Source: Thalassobium sp. R2A62
GTDB taxonomy: Bacteria; Pseudomonadota; Alphaproteobacteria; Rhodobacterales; Rhodobacteraceae
Length of the DNA stretch: 64,000 nt
NCBI RefSeq assembly: GCF_000161835.1
Contig: NZ_GG697169.2
Span: 2,019,211-2,083,210 of the forward strand
Direction: 5' to 3'
Below, one piece after another: positions 17,595 to 25,246 of this stretch (positions within the stretch are counted from its first letter, which is position 1; every line of letters begins with the position of its first letter). The position numbers and the translations under genes are program-made. The notes under the pieces were generated by a model, which searched no databases, had not been told where the DNA came from, and was given only the letters and a program-made list of their open reading frames with translations.

Positions 17595-18554
17595 ATGTCC
17601 TTTCGTCTCCAACCTACGCCAGTGGCCCGCCCGAACCGTTGTCAGCTGTTTGGCCCAGGATCGAACGTAAAGCTGTTCGAGAAAATGGCGGCGAGCGCTG
17701 CGGATGTCGTGAACCTCGATCTAGAGGACAGCGTTGCACCAACAGACAAAGATGCAGCACGTGCCAATGTCATCAAAGCGATCAGCGATGTGGATTGGGG
17801 CACCAAGACTGTCAGCGTCCGGATCAACGGATTGGACACGCCCTATTGGTACCGCGACGTGGTCGACCTGATGGAGCACGCTGGCGAACGGCTGGACCAA
17901 ATCATGATCCCCAAGGTCGGTTGTGCAGCAGACATCTATGCGGTTGATGCGCTGGTCTCCGCAATCGAAGCGGCCAAGGGGCGCAGTAAGCGGGTCAGCT
18001 TTGAAGTTATTATCGAGAGCGCCGCGGGCATCGCCCATGTTGAGGAAATCGCCGCATCAAGCGATCGTTTGCAAGCGATGAGCCTCGGGGCCGCGGATTT
18101 TGCGGCCTCTATGGGCATGCAGACAACGGGGATCGGTGGCACCCAAGAAAACTATTACATGGAGCGCAATGGCGTTCAGCATTGGTCAGACCCGTGGCAT
18201 TGGGCCCAAGCTGCGATTGTAGCTGCATGTCGGACACACGGCGTGTTGCCCGTCGATGGCCCCTTTGGCGACTTTAGCGATGATGAAGGCTTCCGGGCTC
18301 AGGCGCGGCGTTCAGCGACGCTGGGGATGGTTGGTAAATGGGCGATCCACCCCAAACAGATTGCGTTGGCCAACGAAGTATTCACGCCATCCGATGAACA
18401 AGTCGCCGAGGCACGCGAAATCCTCGCGGCGATGGAAACGGCCAAGGCCAACAGTGAAGGCGCAACCGTCTACAAAGGGCGTCTTGTGGACATCGCAAGC
18501 ATCAAACAAGCCGAAGTAATCGTCCGCCAATCAGAAATGATCGCAGGCGGCTAA
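17595..18554 (+). CDS. mcl1: L-malyl-CoA / beta-methylmalyl-CoA lyase
   Basis: 319 residues of the CitE/HpcH aldolase family and very like Rhodobacter Mcl1 in length and opening (MSFRLQPTPVARPNRCQLFG). Mg-dependent cleavage of L-malyl-CoA to acetyl-CoA and glyoxylate, and of beta-methylmalyl-CoA, in the ethylmalonyl-CoA pathway and glyoxylate metabolism. Seen: VVNLDLEDSVAP (metal and CoA site), IMIPKVG, VIIESAAGIAHVEEIA and GKWAIHPKQI. The ATG after AAGGTG is used rather than the GTG nine bases earlier. Confidence 0.93.
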   Translation: MSFRLQPTPVARPNRCQLFGPGSNVKLFEKMAASAADVVNLDLEDSVAPTDKDAARANVIKAISDVDWGTKTVSVRINGLDTPYWYRDVVDLMEHAGERLDQIMIPKVGCAADIYAVDALVSAIEAAKGRSKRVSFEVIIESAAGIAHVEEIAASSDRLQAMSLGAADFAASMGMQTTGIGGTQENYYMERNGVQHWSDPWHWAQAAIVAACRTHGVLPVDGPFGDFSDDEGFRAQARRSATLGMVGKWAIHPKQIALANEVFTPSDEQVAEAREILAAMETAKANSEGATVYKGRLVDIASIKQAEVIVRQSEMIAGG

Positions 18555-18610
18555 GGCCGCGCACTACAACGCGGCAGCAATAGGCGCAGATGTGCCTGAT
18601 CCGTTCAAAG

Positions 18611-18643
18611 AAGGTGGGCGCGGCACAGTCGGCGCCCCTTTTC
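18611..18643 (+). terminator. probable terminator after mcl1
   Basis: GGGCGC and GCGCCC close a loop of about ten bases and are followed by CTTTTC, about 60 bases past the mcl1 stop. The stem is short and the T run weak. Confidence 0.45.
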
Positions 18644-18716
18644 GCATCTGCCCACCGTTGCAATGGGCGCAAAGGGGCGGCATATAACCTTCAGTCAACT
18701 TGATCTGAGGCGTCCC

Positions 18717-19682
18717 ATGACCAACTACCTCGAATTTGAAAAACCTGTGGCCGATCTGGTCGGCAAGGCTGAAGAGCTCCGTGCGATTGCACGTGCTTCC
18801 GAGGAGCCCACAGATGTCGAAGACGAGGCCAGTGCGCTGGACGCCAAAGCCGCAGAGTTGCTCGAAGATTTGTACGGATCGCTGACGCCTTGGCGCAAAT
18901 GCCAAGTGGCCCGTCACCCCGACCGCCCGCATACCCAAGATTACATTGCCGCTCTGTTCACGGATTACACACCGCTTGCAGGTGACCGAAATTTTGCCGA
19001 CGACCTCGCCGTAATGGGCGGTTTGTGCCGCTTTGACGGCCAGCCGGTTGTCGTGATCGGCCATGAAAAAGGCAACGACACCAAGAGCCGGATTGAGCGG
19101 AACTTTGGCATGGCGCGGCCAGAAGGTTACCGCAAAGCTGTCCGTTTGATGGATCTGGCTGAACGGTTTGGCCTGCCTGTGATCACTTTGGTCGATACCG
19201 CAGGTGCTTATCCCGGAAAAGGCGCTGAAGAACGCGGCCAGTCCGAAGCGATCGCACGCTCGACCGAGAAATGTCTACAACTGACCGTACCACTGATTTC
19301 TGTGATTATTGGCGAGGGTGGCTCTGGTGGCGCGGTGGCGTTTGCAACAGCAAACCGTGTCGCCATGCTCGAACATTCGATTTATTCGGTGATCTCGCCC
19401 GAAGGCTGTGCCTCGATCCTGTGGAAAGACGCCGAGAAAATGCGTGAGGCCGCCGAAGCCTTGCGCCTGACAGCCCAAGACCTAAGCCAGCTGGGTGTTT
19501 GTGACCGCATTATCGAAGAGCCAATGGGCGGCGCGCATCGCGACAAAGATGCGACCTTTGACACTGTGCGCGGTGCGATTGCCGCGATGCTGGGCGAATT
19601 GGGCGAACAGCCGCGCGACCAGTTGAAATCCAATCGCCGTGCCAAGTATTTGGCTCTGGGGTCCAAGGGGTTGGCGGCGTAA
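18717..19682 (+). CDS. accA: acetyl-CoA carboxylase carboxyltransferase subunit alpha
   Basis: 321 residues, the standard length. Alpha half of the carboxyltransferase that moves CO2 from biotin to acetyl-CoA to start fatty acid synthesis. Seen: N-terminal [72 protein letters not shown], and [12 protein letters not shown] forming an oxyanion hole. GAGG lies six bases before MTNYLEF; a longer frame to 18663 is rejected for lack of conservation. Confidence 0.97.
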   Translation: MTNYLEFEKPVADLVGKAEELRAIARASEEPTDVEDEASALDAKAAELLEDLYGSLTPWRKCQVARHPDRPHTQDYIAALFTDYTPLAGDRNFADDLAVMGGLCRFDGQPVVVIGHEKGNDTKSRIERNFGMARPEGYRKAVRLMDLAERFGLPVITLVDTAGAYPGKGAEERGQSEAIARSTEKCLQLTVPLISVIIGEGGSGGAVAFATANRVAMLEHSIYSVISPEGCASILWKDAEKMREAAEALRLTAQDLSQLGVCDRIIEEPMGGAHRDKDATFDTVRGAIAAMLGELGEQPRDQLKSNRRAKYLALGSKGLAA

Positions 19683-19748
19683 CGTCACCCCCCCTTTGAC
19701 CACCCCACCTAAATGGCCTAGAACGCGCCAAAATTAGGATCATATGAC

Positions 19749-21209
19749 ATGACAGACTCGAACAAATACCAGCGTTTTGCAGACCTTCGCGCGCAGGGGG
19801 TCGAACCTTTTCCAGCGAAACGTGTCGATTATGTCTATGCAGCTGATCTGCAATCGAAATACGCCGAACTGCCAGATGGCGAAGTGACCGAAGACGTTGT
19901 CACAGTTGCGGGCCGTATCCACGCCATTCGCAACAGCGGCATGTTCGTCGATCTGCGCGATGCAACTGGCCGTATTCAGGTCTATTCTGATGTCAAAGGC
20001 GGCGGCCCAATTGCCGAAATGCTGGCCCTGATGAAGGTTGGTGATTTTGCCAGCGTCGAAGGCGTCGTGCGCCGCACAGGCCGTGGCGAACTGACGGTGA
20101 ATTCAACAGACGTAAAGCTTCAATCGGCAATGATCGGCGAGATGCCGGACAAGCATCACGGCATGTCTGATGTCGAAGCAATCTACCGCGCACGCTATAT
20201 CGATCTGGTCTCGAACCAAGACAGCAAGGATAGGTTCCTTGCACGGTCCAAGATTGTGCGTGCGATCCGCCGCACGTTCGAGGGCATGGATTATGTCGAA
20301 GTCGAAACGCCAATGTTGCACCCGATCTCTGGCGGTGCGGCGGCACGGCCGTTTACCACGCATTACAACGCGCTGGATTCCCAGTTCTACCTGCGCATCG
20401 CACCCGAGCTGTATCTCAAGCGTCTGATCGTTGGCGGCCTGGCCCCCGGTGTGTTCGAGATCAACCGCAACTTCCGCAACGAAGGTGTTTCGAAAAAACA
20501 CAACCCCGAGTTCACGATGCTCGAAGCGTATGAAGCGTTTGCAGATTTCGAGACAATGAAACAACGGATTGCCGAGATTTGCGAAGCGGCCTGTGTTGCG
20601 GTGAACGGATCAACGACCGCCACCTATCAGGGCACCGAGCTCTCGTTCAAAGCGCCATTCCAAGAAATTGAAATGGCTGAACTGATCAAGAATACGCTGG
20701 GCATTGATTTCCGCGAAATCCCTGATGCCGCCGCAGCCCGTGCTGCGATGGCAGAAAAGGGTGTCGAGGTTCCAGCAGATGCCACTTGGGGTGAATGCAT
20801 GGAAGTGGCCTTTGATGAATACGGTGAAGCAACGCTGATCCAACCAACCCACGTGACAATGTACCCGTCCGAGATTTCGCCGTTGTCCAAGCCGTGTCTC
20901 GACGATCCACGTTTCTGCGAGCGGTTCGAGAGCTTTGCCAACGGCTGGGAGATCGCCAATGCGTTCTCCGAGCTGAATGATCCAGAAAAACAGCTAGCGA
21001 TTTTTGAGGGCCAAGTGGCCCAAGACGCGTCGCGTGGCGAAACCGAGCGCGAAGTCGACTATGAATACGTCGCGGCCTTGGATTTTGCGATGCCACCAAC
21101 GGGTGGTTTGGGTCTGGGCATTGACCGCTTGGCGATGCTGTTGACCGATGCCACACACATCAAAGAAGTCATTCTGTTCCCAACCCTGCGCCGCCGGTCT
21201 GACAACTAG
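19749..21209 (+). CDS. lysS: lysine--tRNA ligase, class II
   Basis: 486 residues of the class II (LysS) type. N-terminal OB-fold for the anticodon (about 50-150, VTVAGRIHAIRNSGMFVDLR), motif 2 NRNFRNEGVSKKHNPEFTML and motif 3 GLGLGIDRLAMLLTDA with the ATP-binding Arg. The C-terminus LFPTLRRR is typical. Many alphaproteobacteria, including many Rhodobacteraceae, instead use the unrelated class I LysK, so the type is worth noting. It lies 66 bases after accA on the same strand. Confidence 0.96.
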   Translation: MTDSNKYQRFADLRAQGVEPFPAKRVDYVYAADLQSKYAELPDGEVTEDVVTVAGRIHAIRNSGMFVDLRDATGRIQVYSDVKGGGPIAEMLALMKVGDFASVEGVVRRTGRGELTVNSTDVKLQSAMIGEMPDKHHGMSDVEAIYRARYIDLVSNQDSKDRFLARSKIVRAIRRTFEGMDYVEVETPMLHPISGGAAARPFTTHYNALDSQFYLRIAPELYLKRLIVGGLAPGVFEINRNFRNEGVSKKHNPEFTMLEAYEAFADFETMKQRIAEICEAACVAVNGSTTATYQGTELSFKAPFQEIEMAELIKNTLGIDFREIPDAAAARAAMAEKGVEVPADATWGECMEVAFDEYGEATLIQPTHVTMYPSEISPLSKPCLDDPRFCERFESFANGWEIANAFSELNDPEKQLAIFEGQVAQDASRGETEREVDYEYVAALDFAMPPTGGLGLGIDRLAMLLTDATHIKEVILFPTLRRRSDN

Positions 21210-21212
21210 GCC

Positions 21213-21265
21213 TGCGGGCCGCCTGAGGCGGTCAGGATAGGGATGCGCCGCAAGGCGCACCTTTG
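21213..21265. terminator. possible hairpin pair between convergent lysS and PPOX genes
   Basis: CCGCC-TGA-GGCGG and TGCGCC-GCAA-GGCGCA stand in tandem in the 58-base gap. Only a short CCTTT follows on the plus strand, so termination is plausible but not clear. Confidence 0.3.
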
Positions 21266-21267
21266 GA

Positions 21268-21870
21268 TCAACACGTGGTTTTTTGCGCGTGGCCTGACCA
21301 GTCTGCGTCATATTGCGCGCCCTCGAACTCTGCTTTGATCTCGGCCAGCATGTCACCGACACTGGGCAAGCCCGCGGATTGATCACCGGCAGTCCAAAGT
21401 TCGGACCGCATTAGTGCGCGGGCGCATTGCGAATAGACTTCGGCAATATCAAACAAAATCACGCTGCGCGGGTTCTGTCCCCTTTGCTCGAAGCTAGAGA
21501 GCAACGACGCGTCAGTGCGGACCTGCGCAGTTCCATTGATGCGGATCACGTTATTTGATCCCGGCACCATAAACATTAACGATGCACGCCCGTCGCGGGC
21601 GATATTGCGCAAACAGTCCATCCGGTTGTTGCCCCGTCAATCTGGCAGCGCAAGCGTGCGGTTGTCTTCGATCCGGATGACCATGCCGTCATCGCCACGG
21701 GGACTTGCGTCAGTCCCTTTGGGGCCAACGGTCGAAAGAATGCAAAACCGCGAGGCGCTGATCCAACGGGTGTATGTTTCGTTCAGGTGGTCTGTGACCT
21801 TGATCACACTTGCCTCACCGGGGGTGCCGTAGATGGCTTCGAGCTGGCTCACGTCCGTGATCTGGCTCAT
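21268..21870 (-). pseudogene. PPOX-class FMN-dependent flavoprotein, interrupted by one stop
   Basis: Pyridoxamine-5'-phosphate-oxidase-like split-barrel protein, 200 codons with a single in-frame TGA at 21637-21639. The frame is unbroken on both sides: before it CILSTVGPKGTDASPRGDDG and NRTLALPD, after it RGNNRMDCLRNIARDGRASL. Relatives have PDWRGNNR here, so TGG probably became TGA. Its ATG overlaps the plsC stop by four bases, making it the last gene of ftsE-ftsX-plsC. A restart at the Met 18 bases after the stop would give only the C-terminal 117 residues, unlikely to fold. Confidence 0.8.
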
Positions 21871-22598
21871 TTGGCAACGAACCCTGCCTCGGCCATCAGC
21901 GCGTCCGAGTTGGTTTCGATACGTTTTTCAAGCTCGCCCATGAACGCGTCGACCTCTAGTCCCGCCTCAATGCGCGGCAAAAATTCGATCACAGCAGTTC
22001 CCGGTTTGCGGTAGATGCCAATGCGCGGCCAAAAGAGACCGACGTTGCAGCCGACCGGAACACACGGAAGACCCAATTGAGAATAGAGAACACCAGTGCC
22101 GATTTTGTATGGCACATCGGCCCCCGGCGCGATGCGCGTTCCTTGCGGGTAAATGATCAACTGACCCCCATTTGATTTACCTGCTTCAACCTCGGCAGCC
22201 ATACGTTTGATCGCCACTGCCTTTCTGCCGCGATCGACAAAGATGCATCCGATGCGCATGCCGTATTGGCCCAAAACCGGCGCCCATTTCAGCTGTTTCT
22301 TGGCGATGAATTTGCCGCGTGGGATCGAGCCGTAGATCATAATGATATCGAGGAACGATTGATGTTTGCCCGCGACAATCACTTCGTCCGTCGGCGGCGT
22401 GCCGCGAACTTCGGTCTTCAGACCTACCATCCACGACGCTGTCCAACGGGTCCACCGGCACCAAGCATGACATCCTGCAAAGGCACCCGCGGGTGAAATA
22501 AGTGCCCAAGGCAACCACAGCAATCCGATGACAAGCATCATAAAGTAGGCTTGGCCAACAAAGATCAGGCTACGAACCCATTGAATACCGTATTTCAT
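21867..22598 (-). CDS. plsC: 1-acyl-sn-glycerol-3-phosphate acyltransferase
   Basis: 243 residues. Transfers an acyl chain to lysophosphatidic acid at the inner membrane. An N-terminal membrane segment (about 8-45) is followed by the catalytic HX4D motif (KHQSFLDII), the FVDR substrate motif and YPQGTRIAPG, a variant of FPEGTR with Gln for Glu. I recall the same YPQGTR form in other Roseobacter-group PlsC. The start MKYGIQWVR follows AAAGGA and overlaps the ftsX stop by four bases, so it is translationally coupled. Confidence 0.9.
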   Translation of the reverse strand: MKYGIQWVRSLIFVGQAYFMMLVIGLLWLPWALISPAGAFAGCHAWCRWTRWTASWMVGLKTEVRGTPPTDEVIVAGKHQSFLDIIMIYGSIPRGKFIAKKQLKWAPVLGQYGMRIGCIFVDRGRKAVAIKRMAAEVEAGKSNGGQLIIYPQGTRIAPGADVPYKIGTGVLYSQLGLPCVPVGCNVGLFWPRIGIYRKPGTAVIEFLPRIEAGLEVDAFMGELEKRIETNSDALMAEAGFVAK

Positions 22599-23500
22599 GA
22601 GCGTTCCTTTAAGGTTTTGAGGGCTGCTGCACGCGTCGCGACAAAGGCCACGCTCGCCGCTAGAATCGGAATAAAGAGCGGCCAAATCCAACCAGCCCCT
22701 TGGAAGCCGAGCCCTGTCAGAAAACCACCCGCAATATCTGTGCTTGGCAACAGCAATACCGCGATGACACCGAGGAAGGTGCCAGCAGCGGCACCGGCAA
22801 GTGCACGTAGTGTAAACCGGCGAACAAAAGCACGAGCGATAAAGATGTCACGCGCGCCCACGAGGCGCAGCACTTGGATGACTTGGGCATTTGCAGCAAG
22901 GGCTGCGTTGGCGGCCAATGTGATCATCGCAGCAGTCGCGGCTGCGATTAGAACAAGCGACAAGATCCCCAGCCAGCGCAGCCGCGAGGCCGCATCGACC
23001 AACGGTTCGCGCCAGCGTGTGTGATCATCTAGGACCGCACCGGGCACCTCGGCCTGAAGCCGCGCGCGAAGACCCGCGCTGTCATAGCCGCCACCTTCTT
23101 CGATGACCTCGATCAATTGTGGAATCGGAAGCGTTTCGACAGGCAGATCAGGCCCGAACCAAGGGGCAAGCAACGCGCGCTGTTCATCAGATGTCAGAGC
23201 GCGGGCCGCAGCAACACCAGGTGTTGTTTCCAGAACCGTGATCGCCACGCGTGTCTGCGCCGCCATCTGGTCTGCGGGGGCTGAGATACGCAAGGTCGAG
23301 GTGCGCGCCAGCTCGTCCGACCAGCGGTCCGCCAGACGCCCTGTTGCCAATGAAAGAGCCAATGCAAACACCGCAAGAAACGCCATAGCCGCTGCGGAAA
23401 ATACAGTTAGACGTGCGGTAAACCCTGTGGGTGGCACCACGCGGTCGCCATTGGGATCACCTGCGACAAAGGTCAAAGCGCGGGCGAGGTTCGGGTTCAT
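22595..23500 (-). CDS. ftsX: cell division permease FtsX
   Basis: 301 residues, membrane partner of FtsE. In other bacteria the complex recruits division factors and activates peptidoglycan hydrolases through EnvC-like proteins. Topology fits: one helix at about 30-52, a periplasmic domain (about 55-165) and three more helices at about 175-200, 225-245 and 262-285. It overlaps ftsE and plsC by four bases on either side, giving one tightly coupled transcript. Confidence 0.85.
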   Translation of the reverse strand: MNPNLARALTFVAGDPNGDRVVPPTGFTARLTVFSAAAMAFLAVFALALSLATGRLADRWSDELARTSTLRISAPADQMAAQTRVAITVLETTPGVAAARALTSDEQRALLAPWFGPDLPVETLPIPQLIEVIEEGGGYDSAGLRARLQAEVPGAVLDDHTRWREPLVDAASRLRWLGILSLVLIAAATAAMITLAANAALAANAQVIQVLRLVGARDIFIARAFVRRFTLRALAGAAAGTFLGVIAVLLLPSTDIAGGFLTGLGFQGAGWIWPLFIPILAASVAFVATRAAALKTLKERS

Positions 23501-24174
23501 AGATCCGCCCCCGCGAGTTGCAACCGCCCGTCACGAAGACGCAAGACGCGGGTCGACACTTCGGCCTTGGCCGCACGGATCAGCGTCAAATCATGGGTCG
23601 CAACGAGGATCGTCTTGCCCATTTTGTTCAGCTCAATCAGCAGGCGCAGCAACCGTTGCGACATTTCCCAATCCAGATTGCCGGTGGGTTCATCCGCCAG
23701 AATGACATCTGGCGACATGATCACCGCCCGCGCAAGAGCCGCGCGTTGCCGCTCACCACCCGATAATTCCGGGGGGAACTGGCCTGCTTGTTTGGACAGT
23801 CCGACCCAACCCAAGAGATCAGAAACTTGATCGTATTCCTGCTGTGCGGTGCGGCCTGCGGCCATTAACGGAAGCGCGACATTATCAGTGACACTGAGGT
23901 GGTCAAGGAACTGGCAGTCTTGGTGGACGACGCCAATACGGCGACGGGCCAGCGCAATTTGATCGCGGTCGTGTTGACGCGCATCAGCGCCAAACAACCG
24001 AACCTGCCCGGACGTTGCGAGCAGTTCACCGTAGCAGAGTTTCAGTAGAGTGGTTTTACCAGCGCCCGATGGCCCAGTCAGAAAATGGAACGATCCCGCA
24101 GGTAGGCCTAGCGACACGCCAAAAAACAGCTGGACCCCACTATAGGAATAGGCGACATCGTCCAGCTCGATCAT
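23497..24174 (-). CDS. ftsE: cell division ATP-binding protein FtsE
   Basis: 225 residues, ABC ATPase. Walker A TGPSGAGKTTLLKL, Q-loop VVHQDCQFLDH, signature ELSGGERQRAALARA, Walker B VILADEPTGNLD and switch ATHD are all present. The family-typical first Met, MIELDDVAYSYSG, is chosen; the frame stays open 48 codons upstream without conservation. No strong ribosome binding site is seen. The stop overlaps the ftsX ATG. It is divergent from the zinc-ribbon gene across 187 bases. Confidence 0.92.
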   Translation of the reverse strand: MIELDDVAYSYSGVQLFFGVSLGLPAGSFHFLTGPSGAGKTTLLKLCYGELLATSGQVRLFGADARQHDRDQIALARRRIGVVHQDCQFLDHLSVTDNVALPLMAAGRTAQQEYDQVSDLLGWVGLSKQAGQFPPELSGGERQRAALARAVIMSPDVILADEPTGNLDWEMSQRLLRLLIELNKMGKTILVATHDLTLIRAAKAEVSTRVLRLRDGRLQLAGADL

Positions 24175-24290
24175 CTGGGGCCACTGCGCGATAGGTTGGA
24201 AACAATCATGATCGCGCCCCACTAGAGTAAAGTTGGGCCTTTTTTGCCTCATAAGCGGAATTGTTTCAATGCAAGGAGGGCGCAAATCCT

Positions 24291-24318
24291 TTGCCTTAAG
24301 GCAATGAATTGTTAACAA
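24291..24318. promoter_or_regulatory. two perfect palindromes in the ftsE / zinc-ribbon divergent gap
   Basis: TTGCCTTAAGGCAA (24291-24304) and TTGTTAACAA (24309-24318) lie 44-71 bases before the zinc-ribbon gene start and 117-144 bases before ftsE. Both contain TTAA, but their spacing does not match the TTAA-N7-TTAA box of CtrA. They are candidate operators only. Confidence 0.3.
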
Positions 24319-24361
24319 ATGCGAAACAAAGTCATTTCAGATGTGAATATTCGAGGGATCG

Positions 24362-25237
24362 ATGCGGCTAACTTGCCCAAATTGCGGTGCTCAGTACGAG
24401 GTTTCGGATGATATAATCCCCGAAACTGGGCGCGATGTGCAGTGCTCGAACTGTGGTCACACCTGGTTTCAGAATTCCGCCGGCTATGATGTCGAGCCTG
24501 ATGATGCAATTTTCGATGCTGATGGCGATGAGACAGTGCCAGAGATGGCCCTTGCCCCGCCTGAACCCCCTCAGGTTGACCCAGAACTACGCGAACCCGA
24601 AGAACCAGAACCCGATTTGCAGTCCTTTGTTGAGGAAGTAAACGAAGAGGTTCAAGAGGAAGTCGCAGCTGCCCCCGAGCGCGCGCGCCAAGAAATTGAC
24701 CCCAAAGTTGCCGATATCTTGCAACAAGAGGCTAGCTACGAGGCGAAATTGCGGGCTGCCGAGGCAGACGCAATCGAGAGCCAACCGGACTTAGGTTTGG
24801 ATGATATCCCCGAGGACCCCAAGGCTGAGGCCGAGCGGCGTATGGCACGTTTGCGTGGCGAACCCGATCCTGCTGTTGCGGCTGCCGCGACAACCGGTGC
24901 TCGGCGCGAACTTTTGCCCGATATCGAAGAAATCAATTCGACATTGCGGTCGACATCAGATCGCGATGACATCCAGCCAAACCCACTAACCCCACAAGCC
25001 GAAGCAAAAAAGCGCCGCAGCGGGTTCCGGATGGGATTTGGGTTTATGATGATCCTCGCCGCACTGGCCGTGGCTGCCTATCTTTATGCGCCTCAGATCA
25101 TCGAGGCCGTCCCTGCTACCAAAGAGCCGATGACGATGTATGTCGATTGGGTGAACCAAGCACGTGTCTTGCTAGATGCACAGACGACCAACCTGCTGGA
25201 CCGGTTGAACGACGCGACAGGCTCGGACGGCAGCTAG
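24362..25237 (+). CDS. zinc-ribbon membrane protein (MJ0042-type ribbon)
   Basis: 291 residues. The N-terminal ribbon has CPNCG (5-9) and CSNCG (28-32), the MJ0042 pattern seen in many alphaproteobacterial proteins. A long acidic Pro/Glu-rich linker (about 45-215) leads to one transmembrane helix (about 224-246, FGFMMILAALAVAAYLYAP) and a short tail. The ribbon would sit in the cytoplasm. Function is unknown; a role near cell division is only suggested by the divergent ftsEX. Confidence 0.75.
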   Translation: MRLTCPNCGAQYEVSDDIIPETGRDVQCSNCGHTWFQNSAGYDVEPDDAIFDADGDETVPEMALAPPEPPQVDPELREPEEPEPDLQSFVEEVNEEVQEEVAAAPERARQEIDPKVADILQQEASYEAKLRAAEADAIESQPDLGLDDIPEDPKAEAERRMARLRGEPDPAVAAAATTGARRELLPDIEEINSTLRSTSDRDDIQPNPLTPQAEAKKRRSGFRMGFGFMMILAALAVAAYLYAPQIIEAVPATKEPMTMYVDWVNQARVLLDAQTTNLLDRLNDATGSDGS

Positions 25238-25246
25238 GCCTACCGA

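Noticed and set aside
24291-24318. CtrA binding box before the zinc-ribbon gene
   Set aside because: The TTAA half-sites are too far apart for the TTAA-N7-TTAA consensus.
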